From assembly GCF_000378725.1 (NCBI RefSeq), contig NZ_KB900368.1, positions 1 to 64,000 on the forward strand: a stretch of 64,000 nt of DNA, written 5' to 3'. Below are positions 7,708 to 14,812 of this stretch, piece after piece. A program made the position numbers and the translations under genes. The stretch's first letter is position 1, and every line of letters starts with the position of its first letter. Origin of the DNA: Peptoniphilus lacrimalis DSM 7455 (GTDB taxonomy: Bacteria; Bacillota; Clostridia; Tissierellales; Peptoniphilaceae). The notes below the pieces were generated by a model, which was given only the letters and a program-made list of their open reading frames with translations, had not been told where the DNA came from and made no database searches.

Positions 7708-9378
7708 TTAAGCCATTTTTTCTATATCAGCTTTCTGTGGTACTTGACAGTTGCCTATAAAGTTAAAGTAAACATCAACTTGTTGTTTTCTGTCTTTCCC
7801 TTTTCTTCCTCCTGTTGCTTCATGGACTACAACTTTTTCTATATACTCATTTATCATTGGTACTGTCAGTTCTTCAATATCGGTATATTTTTCTATCATC
7901 TTTAAGAATTTATCAGTATCAACTTTTCTCTGATGATAACTTTCTATTTCATCTTCAAAATACTGTATTTGATTTTCTAAGTCTTGTTGCTCCGTATCAT
8001 AGATATTAAATAATCTATCAAAGTGTTTTACAGGAATTTTCCCAAGTGCATGGTCTTCATATAGTTTTGTAATAAGGGTTGTCAGTTCTTCATTTCTTGA
8101 TGACAGTTTTTCTAACTTTTCTTTATCTCCTTGATACTTTTCTTCTCTTTTTTCATCAGATAACTTGTTCATCACTTTTAGAAATTCTTGCTTCTCCTCT
8201 TTTGCAAAATCTGTGATTTCTTTGATTGATTTTAAGAGAATTTCATTCACTGTTTTTACTTTGATGTAGTGCATACTGCAAGAGCCTTTTCTATGTCTGT
8301 AATGTTGGCATACAAAGCAATAATCACAATCATATTTCTTTTCTTTATGTTCTGCCGGCTCTCTGTAACTTAGCTTACCGCCACAATCGGAACAGATTAA
8401 AAGTCCTGTAAATGGGTGTGAGGTTGTTCCGTACTTTGGACTTCTTCTTACTGTCTTTCTTAATCTTTGGGCGTTATTCCATGTTTCTTCATCAATGATG
8501 GCTTCATGGGTGTTTTTGAATATAATGAGTTCATCTTCTTTCGCCTTTCTGCGTTTCTTGGTTTTGTAATCAAGACATATTGTTTTACCAAGTACGGTGT
8601 GTCCCATATATTCTTGCTTTTCTAAGATATAGCTTACTGTGGTTGGTGTCCAAAAATACGGGTCTTCTATTCCTCTTTTCTTGGAACTGTGGTTATTTTC
8701 AGGATAGTGTATTTCTGCATAGGCTGATGGGATAAGGACTTTATCTTTGGTTAGTATATCTGCTATCTGTGTTACGCCATATCCCTCTATTACAAGCCTA
8801 TAAATGCGTTTTACGACCTTTGCACTCTCTTTATCGACAAGTAGCTCCTGTTTGTTCTTAGGGTTTCTATAATAGCCGTATGGAACGCTTGGAGATACTC
8901 TTTTACCCTCTTCCATTCTTGCTCTGAAGATAGATTGTATTTTTCTTGAGGTATCTCTTGCATACCATTCGTTCATAATGTTTAGAAATGGGGTAAAGTC
9001 GCTTTCTGCTTGTTTTTCACTGTCTATTCCGTTATTGATAGCGATAAACCTTACTCCCTTTTCTTTGAACAGTATTTCGGTGTAAAAGCCTACTTTGAGA
9101 TAATCTCTGCCAAACCTACTCATATCTTTTACTATCACAGTAGATACTTTGTTTTCTTCTACTGCTTTTATCATCTTTTGAAATCCCTCTCTATCAAAGG
9201 TTGTTCCGCTTACTCCATCATCAGTATAGTGATAAATATTTATAAAGCCGTTTCTTTTGGCATAGCTTTCAAGTAGCTGCTTTTGATTGGTGATGGAATT
9301 ACTTTCTCCTTGCATTTCATCATCACGACTTAAACGCTCATAAAGGGCTGTTTGTCCTGTTCCTTTCATATTTGACAT
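7708..9378 (-). CDS. tnpX: Large serine recombinase, TnpX/TndX type
   Basis: A 556-residue recombinase. The N-terminal resolvase domain has the catalytic serine in ALYERLSRDDE, DDGVSGTTFDREGFQKM and VKDMSRFGRDY; a recombinase domain (VPYGYYRNPKNKQELLVD) and a zinc ribbon (CSDCGGKLS..CDYCFVCQHYRHRKGSC) follow, then a coiled coil and a C-terminal segment of DUF4368 type. This architecture drives excision and integration of Tn4451/Tn5397-like elements at GA dinucleotides. It is the first gene at the right end of the element, preceded by AAAGGAGG. The junction sequences at 3138 and 9433 fit its chemistry. Confidence 0.92.
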   Translation of the reverse strand: MSNMKGTGQTALYERLSRDDEMQGESNSITNQKQLLESYAKRNGFINIYHYTDDGVSGTTFDREGFQKMIKAVEENKVSTVIVKDMSRFGRDYLKVGFYTEILFKEKGVRFIAINNGIDSEKQAESDFTPFLNIMNEWYARDTSRKIQSIFRARMEEGKRVSPSVPYGYYRNPKNKQELLVDKESAKVVKRIYRLVIEGYGVTQIADILTKDKVLIPSAYAEIHYPENNHSSKKRGIEDPYFWTPTTVSYILEKQEYMGHTVLGKTICLDYKTKKRRKAKEDELIIFKNTHEAIIDEETWNNAQRLRKTVRRSPKYGTTSHPFTGLLICSDCGGKLSYREPAEHKEKKYDCDYCFVCQHYRHRKGSCSMHYIKVKTVNEILLKSIKEITDFAKEEKQEFLKVMNKLSDEKREEKYQGDKEKLEKLSSRNEELTTLITKLYEDHALGKIPVKHFDRLFNIYDTEQQDLENQIQYFEDEIESYHQRKVDTDKFLKMIEKYTDIEELTVPMINEYIEKVVVHEATGGRKGKDRKQQVDVYFNFIGNCQVPQKADIEKMA

Positions 9379-9432
9379 GAGAATTACCTCCTTTCCAAGT
9401 TCTTATTATTTTCTCTGTCCCTAAGAGGTTAA

Positions 9433-9441
9433 TCCTTTTGG
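9433..9441. repeat. Element-end direct repeat, right (att site)
   Basis: TCCTTTTGG, identical to 3138-3146. On the minus strand it encodes the VirD4 residues PKG. Confidence 0.75.
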
Positions 9442-10005
9442 ATCGGTCACTACATATGAAGAGTGCATTTGCATGAGATTTGGCTTTACAAAGAACCTTG
9501 TTTTACCACTACCAGAACCTCCAATTACCAATACATTTTTATTTCTAGCATATTTTGGATTTTTAGGTCTATTGTTCATGGTAAGTCTTTCTGTTTGAGT
9601 TAGTAGCACATTGTTTTCAAACTTCTTGTCAATGTATGGCTCAATATCTTTTTCATTTCCCCATCTTGCCGATCCATATTCTCTGCCCTCTCTAAACTTT
9701 TTTGCTTTTTTCTTTTTCTGTATAAGGATTAACTTAATAACTACTGATAGAATTAGACCGGGTATCAGGTTTTTTATTTTTAATGATGGAATATATTTTA
9801 AAGTATCTATTTGACTAAAAGCCACTAGAATTCTATCTATTATATCTCCTCCTACATAAGAGTTGACATGGCTTGCAAAGATATTTCCTATATAAAAAAA
9901 TAAGAGGTAAGGAAAATTTTCTAATACAAATTTCTTCTTATCTCTTATCTTAAAAACATTTTTTATATCTTTTATTATTTCATTTAGTATTTTCGAATCA
10001 ATCAC
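9433..10005 (-). pseudogene. VirD4-type coupling protein, N-terminal 191 codons
   Basis: N-terminal part of the coupling protein: two membrane segments (about residues 27-45 and 75-95), REGREYGSARWGNEKDI, and the Walker A loop VIGGSGSGKTRF followed by VVTDPKG, where the mobilizable element is inserted. After the junction the frame runs only four codons further to a stop inside the element. The remaining 409 codons are at 1908-3137. As it stands the ICE lacks a working coupling protein unless the element excises. Confidence 0.9.
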
Positions 10006-10049
10006 TTCCTCTCCATAAAAAAGAGTAGATTTCTCTACCCATTAGCATC

Positions 10050-10256
10050 TTATTTATCTTTTTTATATCTTATTACTGGAACTTGTTTTATTTTTTTACC
10101 TATCTTTTTTCTTTCCAAGACAAAAATCATATTTTCATTTCTTTTAAAATATCCTAAATCTTTATGATAGCTTATACCACACTTGCAATGTAATAGACCT
10201 ATAAACTGTTGTCTCATCTTTGAGTTACATATAGGACATATTCTTTTATTTGTCAT
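10050..10256 (-). CDS. Small zinc-ribbon protein of unknown function
   Basis: A 68-residue protein with CPICNSKM near the start and CKCGISY about twenty residues on, giving a four-cysteine zinc-ribbon-like pattern, then a basic C-terminus. It lies between VirD4 and PcfB in the conjugation operon and is co-oriented. No function is recognisable. The frame, cysteine spacing and position support a real gene. Confidence 0.55.
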   Translation of the reverse strand: MTNKRICPICNSKMRQQFIGLLHCKCGISYHKDLGYFKRNENMIFVLERKKIGKKIKQVPVIRYKKDK

Positions 10257-10274
10257 TTTGAACCACCATTATAC

Positions 10275-10414
10275 TTATATTTTACTTTCAAAGGTATTTT
10301 TTAGTTTCTTTCCTAATGCTTCTGCTCTCATTTTTTATCTATAGATAAGAGAAATTCTTCTACTGGATGATTCCAATCTTCTTTTTCATAGTATTCAACA
10401 ATAAAGCTATTCAT
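10275..10414 (-). pseudogene. HigB/RelE-like toxin remnant, truncated and frameshifted
   Basis: The minus strand from ATG at 10412-10414 encodes MNSFIVEYYEKEDWNHPVEE then FLLSIDKK and a stop. Shifting by one base in the A6 run continues the sequence as MRAEALGKKLKNTFESKI. The motif EFYEKE..CPVEEFLLSLDKKMRAKA is typical of the N-terminus of HigB/Gp49-like RelE-superfamily toxins. Only about 45 of roughly 110 residues remain, and no partner antitoxin is seen. It is a decayed toxin-antitoxin relic in the conjugation operon. Confidence 0.5.
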
Positions 10415-10453
10415 GCCTTCTCATCATATATATTATATATCCAAGTGTTTTTA

Positions 10454-10945
10454 TTATAAACTTTGTTCCTGATGCTTATGTTTAACCTTATCTCTGTCAA
10501 TAGTATCTTTGACTTTATCCTTGAAGTTATTAAGCCTTTCTATTAAAGATTTTCTTTTTCTTGACTTATCTTTAGTAAATTTCTGGACTGTCTTTTTAAA
10601 AGCTTGTTCCATTACTTTTATATCTTTTGCTTGAAAAAAGATAATGTTGTTTCCATTTTCTAAATCTTTCTTTATGGAAAATTTCACCCCATATCTTTTT
10701 AATTCTTTTTTCAATGCTTTTAAGTCTATGTCATTTAATTCTAAGGTTTCTACTTTACCTTTTTTTACAAGGTCTTTTACTTTTACTTTTTTAAATTTTT
10801 CTAAGGGTCTTGACTGTTCTGTCTGCGCTTTATGTTTATTTATTTCTAATATTTTCTTCATCAAATTTATAACTTGCTTGGCTGTTACTATACTTGCTTT
10901 TTTTACTATGGCTATTGTTCTGCTATTTATATCATCATTTTGCAT
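10454..10945 (-). CDS. pcfB: PcfB family protein (DUF3801)
   Basis: A 163-residue protein matching the PcfB/DUF3801 family, accessory proteins encoded just before VirD4-type coupling proteins in Gram-positive conjugation systems; PcfB of pCF10 interacts with the coupling protein. Seen: the helical start DINSRTIAIVKKASIVTAKQVINLMKKIL, the core VETLELNDIDLKALKKELKRYGVKFSIKKD and NIIFFQAKDIKVMEQAFKK, and a basic tail. It sits between the helicase-loader gene and VirD4, the usual order. Confidence 0.8.
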   Translation of the reverse strand: MQNDDINSRTIAIVKKASIVTAKQVINLMKKILEINKHKAQTEQSRPLEKFKKVKVKDLVKKGKVETLELNDIDLKALKKELKRYGVKFSIKKDLENGNNIIFFQAKDIKVMEQAFKKTVQKFTKDKSRKRKSLIERLNNFKDKVKDTIDRDKVKHKHQEQSL

Positions 10946-10959
10946 TCACTCACCTACTT

Positions 10960-11817
10960 TCATTCTTTTTTTAATATTTCATAGGCTAATTTTGATTTAT
11001 CCTTCATTTTTTCTATTCTTCTATTTTCTCCTGTAAATATAATGGGACTGCATATTTCAAGTATCCTTGAGTAAATTCTTTTATCTTTTATAGTTTCAGG
11101 ATTAGTTAAAGCTGATATATTTAAGTTTGTTGTTATAATTAGAGGTTTCCCACTTCTATATCTACTATCTATTATGTTAAAGATATGCTCAGCTGCAAAA
11201 TCTGTATCTCTTTCCATTCCAAAATCATCAATAATTAATAGTTTCTTATGATTTAGGTTATCTATATACTTACTTTTATCAATCTCAAAGTTAGTCATAT
11301 CATTTAAAATTACAGAAAAATTTGTCATTTTGACTGATATTTCTTTTTCTAGTAAAGCATTTGCTATAGCACTTGCAAGGTATGTTTTTCCACATCCCAC
11401 ATTCCCTGTGAGAATTAACCCTATATTATTTTCATATATTTCATCAAATTTTTCCACATAGTTTTTTGCTACTTTTTCATGCTCACTATCTTTGTCCATA
11501 TTTTTAAAATTCCAATTTAATAGGATAGGATCAGAAAAACACTCTTTTTTTAAGTGTTCAATTTTTAAAAGTCTTTTATTTTCTTTTCTTTTTTCTTCCT
11601 CTAATTTTTGTCTTTCTTTTTCACATTGACATAAAATACCAACTTTTTTTATTTCTCCAAAGAAGTCTATTTCTTTTTCAATTGGTGTTTTACATTTTGC
11701 ACAATATTTTAATCCTGTTTCTTGATCTATATAACTCCTATTTTCTTCATCTTTTGATGGACTATTTGTCTCTACATTTTTTATTTTCTGTTCTAAGATT
11801 TCTTTTATTAATTCCAT
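10960..11817 (-). CDS. DnaC-like AAA+ helicase loader
   Basis: A 285-residue ATP-binding protein of the DnaC/IstB type. A small zinc-binding stretch (YCAKCKTPIEK, ILCQCEKER) comes first, then a charged helix, then the AAA+ core with Walker A LTGNVGCGKTYLA, Walker B LLIIDDFG and the sensor segment LIITTNLN. It probably loads replicative helicase at the element's origin together with RepA encoded just upstream. ATG at 11815-11817 is chosen for its GGAGAGG site; an earlier ATG overlaps the repA stop. Confidence 0.82.
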   Translation of the reverse strand: MELIKEILEQKIKNVETNSPSKDEENRSYIDQETGLKYCAKCKTPIEKEIDFFGEIKKVGILCQCEKERQKLEEEKRKENKRLLKIEHLKKECFSDPILLNWNFKNMDKDSEHEKVAKNYVEKFDEIYENNIGLILTGNVGCGKTYLASAIANALLEKEISVKMTNFSVILNDMTNFEIDKSKYIDNLNHKKLLIIDDFGMERDTDFAAEHIFNIIDSRYRSGKPLIITTNLNISALTNPETIKDKRIYSRILEICSPIIFTGENRRIEKMKDKSKLAYEILKKE

Positions 11818-11831
11818 ATGCGCCTCTCCTA

Positions 11832-12809
11832 TCAAGTATTTAAAAATTCTCTCCAGATATCCTCATCATTACTATAGTCATAATTTTCTCTTTTCTGCTC
11901 TTCTCTCTTTATGACTTCTATGTTTCTAATATTTTCATCTGCATTGTATAAGAGAGTCAGTAGATAGGCATTAATGTTTCTAATATCCTTTGGAGCATTT
12001 TCTCTTAGGTATTTCAAAACATAGTCTATGTGTTTATAGTTAAGACTTAGAAATCTTTCTTTAAAATTTTCATTGGATATATGCCTCCCTCCTATTTTAA
12101 TCTTTGTAAAGCTAGTTAAGGCTTTTACAAGTACATTTATCATTACATCTACTTGCTTCTTTTCTTCTATTCTTACTTTTTCAAAGGTTTCATAAGATAT
12201 ATTCTTTTTTATAGTTTCTTTTAATTCTTCCTCCTCCAAAGTTTTTTTCAATTTTTCTCCTGGATTTCCTAAGGGGGATATGGGGGTGGTATTATTAAAA
12301 TCAGTATTATTAGTTTCAGTATTATTAATATTAGTATTATTAGAGTCCTCTTTTGAAACTTCTTGAGGTTTGTTTTCTAAACTTCCTGAAGTTTGTTTTT
12401 TAAACTTCTTGAGGTTTGCTTTTGAAACTTCTGTAGTTTTATTATTTTCTGTGTAAATAAAGTTCTTTACATAGAGTAAATTTGGCTTTCCAAGTCCTAA
12501 CCTCTTTTTTTCTAATAATCCTATCTCTTCAATTTCTTTCATTACTTTGACCGATTTATTTCTCCCCCAATTTAATACTTCCATAATTTCTTCTATGGTA
12601 TAGATGATGTATACCTTGTTTTCTTCATCTAACCATTTATTCTTAATTGACAAGCTCATTCTATCGAGTAGAATTCCATAAAGAATTTTTGCTTCTACGG
12701 ATAGTTTTTTAAAATTTAAGTCGGTAAATAAAGTTTTGGGAATCCTAAAAAATGAATATTGTTCTGCTTCATTGCCATAATAGTATTCAAATTTAACTAT
12801 TTCTTTCAT
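11832..12809 (-). CDS. repA: Replication initiator RepA (RepA_N family)
   Basis: A 325-residue initiator with the RepA_N N-terminal winged-helix region: EYYYGNEAEQYSFFRIPKTLFTDLNFKKLSVEAKILYGILLDRM, the family's highly conserved opening. A central Asn/Thr-rich linker with several NNT repeats follows, then a C-terminal helical domain (YKHIDYVLKYLRENAPKDIRNINAYLLTLLYNA) like that of Tn1549-type elements. ATG at 12807-12809 has AGGGGG upstream and is preferred to an earlier ATG. RepA with the DnaC-like protein indicates that the excised ICE replicates autonomously. A bidirectional terminator separates it from the upstream gene. Confidence 0.85.
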   Translation of the reverse strand: MKEIVKFEYYYGNEAEQYSFFRIPKTLFTDLNFKKLSVEAKILYGILLDRMSLSIKNKWLDEENKVYIIYTIEEIMEVLNWGRNKSVKVMKEIEEIGLLEKKRLGLGKPNLLYVKNFIYTENNKTTEVSKANLKKFKKQTSGSLENKPQEVSKEDSNNTNINNTETNNTDFNNTTPISPLGNPGEKLKKTLEEEELKETIKKNISYETFEKVRIEEKKQVDVMINVLVKALTSFTKIKIGGRHISNENFKERFLSLNYKHIDYVLKYLRENAPKDIRNINAYLLTLLYNADENIRNIEVIKREEQKRENYDYSNDEDIWREFLNT

Positions 12810-12832
12810 AATAACCCCCTTTCTTTTCATAT

Positions 12833-12867
12833 AAAAAGAGATAGCTTTGATTTTGCTATCTCTTTTT
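12833..12867. terminator. Bidirectional terminator upstream of repA
   Basis: Perfect arms AAAAAGAGATAGC and GCTATCTCTTTTT with a 9-base loop, giving A/T tails on both sides. It isolates repA transcription from the upstream membrane-protein gene. Confidence 0.85.
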
Positions 12868-12895
12868 CATCGTTTTAATCTATTTATTTTTATAT

Positions 12896-13186
12896 TTAAA
12901 TTACTTTTATTTTTTCATTCACCCCTTCTATCACTTCTATAATAAAATATCCTAGCACTGGTAAACCATAAGGACTAAAAAGATATGCTAGTATAATTGC
13001 CTCTATAGCAAGTGCTTTTTCTCCATGATAAACAGATCCTAAAAATCCCATAATAGCGATAAATGAAATCAGTTTGAAAAATATTGTGCTGAGTCCTAAT
13101 ACAAAAGTTAAAAATAGAGTGATGATACTTAACGCTAGACTAATAGGAAACAATATGATTTTGAAAAAAACTCTAAATATTATCAT
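12896..13186 (-). CDS. CD1845-family membrane protein
   Basis: A 96-residue, very hydrophobic protein with two to three membrane segments (roughly residues 5-27, 28-50 and 60-85). It resembles the CD1845-like small membrane proteins at the start of CTn/Tn1549-type modules, directly upstream of repA, as here. Function unknown. It marks the junction with the ABC-transporter cargo: from about 13.2 kb onward the genes are no longer ICE backbone. Confidence 0.65.
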   Translation of the reverse strand: MIIFRVFFKIILFPISLALSIITLFLTFVLGLSTIFFKLISFIAIMGFLGSVYHGEKALAIEAIILAYLFSPYGLPVLGYFIIEVIEGVNEKIKVI

Positions 13187-13229
13187 ATTCTCTTCAATCC
13201 TTATTACTTATGTTTTCTTTTCTTTTTTG

Positions 13230-13472
13230 TTAATTTAATAAAAAAGATGACAGACTTAATCCTAAATCGTCTTGTTTAAAAGTTTTGTGGAAGCCTTTAA
13301 ACTTTGATTTTAATGGATTTATTGTATCTGTCATCATTATATCACTGTCCCCGCAACCGCTCCTACCACATAGAAGAATGCATTCCCCTTTTTTGATTTT
13401 CAAATTTATATCTTTTAATGAGTAATCAGATCCTCCCTTATACTTAAAACTTAATTCTCTAATTTCAATCAT
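13230..13472 (-). pseudogene. ECF transporter ATPase (EcfA), truncated after Walker A
   Basis: The frame starts as a normal energy-coupling ATPase (MIEIRELSFKYKGGSDYSLKDINLKIKKGECILLCGRSGCG) but breaks inside the Walker A loop, where GKTT should follow. It runs on for about 40 unrelated residues (DSDIMMTDTINPLKSKFKGF...) to a stop. The intact counterpart at 34517-35992 is 491 residues with two ABC domains. The ATG overlaps the stop of ecfT by 4 bases. A deletion or recombination has therefore joined the cargo operon to the ICE backbone here. Without an ATPase the EcfT/S pair cannot energise uptake unless it borrows one. Confidence 0.85.
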
Positions 13473-14197
13473 AAGTCCCACCCTGATACTTTCATAAATA
13501 TTACTATTGATAAAATTAAAATCATAAGAATTAGAACACCAATATCATTTTTTCTAAACTTAATTAGGTGTCTACTTGTTTTTTGAACAGGAGCATCGAG
13601 TCCCCTTATAATGGCTGATTGAGAGAGCTCATCCCCAATTTCTATCACACTTACGAACAATGGCACAAAAAAATATTCCATAATTAATGTTGGTCTTCTT
13701 GTTAAATTGATTAAGTTAAAATTAATTCCTCGAGTTTTCATCGCCATATTTATATGACTCCATTCGTCTTTAATAGTAGGCAAACATCTAAATATTACAG
13801 AAATCATTATGAGCGAGTCTTTTGAAAGTTTTAATTTTTGTAAAGTTGCCACTGCACTGGAAACAGATGTTGAATTTAAAATCCATTTACCCACGATAAT
13901 ACATGGCAGAAATTTTCTTCCAATTGCCAAGATAAATAAAATTAAATTCAAAAGAAAATTCATATTAAAATAGGCTAAAGATTTTTCCAATACTACACTT
14001 ATTACAAAAAATAAAATATACCTTATAGCGGATTTTTTATAACGATCGCTAATAATGATGACAAGGAAAAATAATGTAATAAGGCTTTGATAGATCCAAT
14101 CAAACCCTAAAAAAATTAAAATATTCGCACCCATAAGCAAGATAAGTTTTGTTCTGAGGTCATATTTTGACCCCAGAACAAACTTTGAATTTTCCAT
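13469..14197 (-). CDS. ecfT: ECF transporter transmembrane subunit EcfT, copy 1
   Basis: A 242-residue membrane protein of the CbiQ/EcfT family, the scaffold that couples ATPases to the substrate-binding S protein. It shows several N-terminal membrane segments, a cytoplasmic helix region with AMKTRGINF and IIRGLDAP (the two Arg-Gly coupling motifs expected in EcfT), and a C-terminal membrane anchor. Overlaps join it to the S gene upstream and the truncated EcfA downstream. Its paralogue at 35995-36729 has the same layout (MKMRGISF, AISRGLGAL). Confidence 0.85.
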   Translation of the reverse strand: MENSKFVLGSKYDLRTKLILLMGANILIFLGFDWIYQSLITLFFLVIIISDRYKKSAIRYILFFVISVVLEKSLAYFNMNFLLNLILFILAIGRKFLPCIIVGKWILNSTSVSSAVATLQKLKLSKDSLIMISVIFRCLPTIKDEWSHINMAMKTRGINFNLINLTRRPTLIMEYFFVPLFVSVIEIGDELSQSAIIRGLDAPVQKTSRHLIKFRKNDIGVLILMILILSIVIFMKVSGWDL

Positions 14198-14787
14198 TAT
14201 AAAACTCCTGCGGATTCCAACTTTTTATTTAATATTTTTTTTGTAAAATAAGAACCAATCAAAGAGAATATAAATGTTCCTATAATCATAACTGGTAACA
14301 TCCATATTGGTGTCCATGCTCTTACTGTGTTACAAAAGCTTTGATCTAAGCCACCTTTTATTACACTTTCAAAAAACGCTTCTCTCATAACCCAAATTGG
14401 TAAAAAGCCTCCAAATAAGTTTAGAGAAAAAAACATATGACTAATTGTATTTTTCTTAAAGTCTGTATAATTTCCACCTTTTGCTATGAACATAGCAATT
14501 ATTCCGGCAGGCACTGCCACTAATGGTGCAATTGGAATATGCCCAGTTGCAACTAATAAAATACTTGGTAAAATAGCTGCGATTACAATAGCAGTAGCTG
14601 ACTTTGTCTTTGCAAGAAGCATATGATAGGTTGGTGCAGCAAATAGTGCTACAAGCATAGGCATTAGTAAAAATAAAACAGGGACAGGCATAGATATTGC
14701 CCCAATGACTGCATATGTTACAAAGTAAAGTGCAATTAAAACACCGGCTGTAACTGCATTTTTTGATGATTTCTTTTGTGTTTTCAT
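14197..14787 (-). CDS. ECF transporter S component (MptD family), copy 1
   Basis: A 196-residue protein with five or six membrane helices and no cytoplasmic domain, like the MptD-family substrate-specific (S) components of energy-coupling-factor importers. A conserved WVM..F segment and the terminal KKILNKKLESAGVL resemble copy 2 (KMLKKHFERAGII). S components bind a small ligand (vitamin, metal or cofactor) outside the cell; the ligand here is not known. Stop and start overlap those of EcfT, and a good AGGAGG precedes the ATG. Confidence 0.8.
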   Translation of the reverse strand: MKTQKKSSKNAVTAGVLIALYFVTYAVIGAISMPVPVLFLLMPMLVALFAAPTYHMLLAKTKSATAIVIAAILPSILLVATGHIPIAPLVAVPAGIIAMFIAKGGNYTDFKKNTISHMFFSLNLFGGFLPIWVMREAFFESVIKGGLDQSFCNTVRAWTPIWMLPVMIIGTFIFSLIGSYFTKKILNKKLESAGVL

Positions 14788-14812
14788 AAATTTCCTCCTT
14801 TAAAATTGATTG

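Larger units (their letters stand above)
3138..9434 (-). mobile_element. Tn4451-type integrative mobilizable element in virD4
   Basis: A 6.3-kb insertion flanked by the 9-bp repeat TCCTTTTGG (3138-3146 and 9433-9441). Large serine recombinases of the TnpX/TndX family recombine at GA dinucleotides, and a GA (TC on this strand) lies at both junctions (3138-3139, 9433-9434). Removing the insert with one GA retained restores the VirD4 frame exactly. Content is TnpW, YjdF, MobA/MobL relaxase with oriT, DUF3847, ABC-F and recombinase. The element is probably mobilized in trans by a co-resident ICE. Confidence 0.88.
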
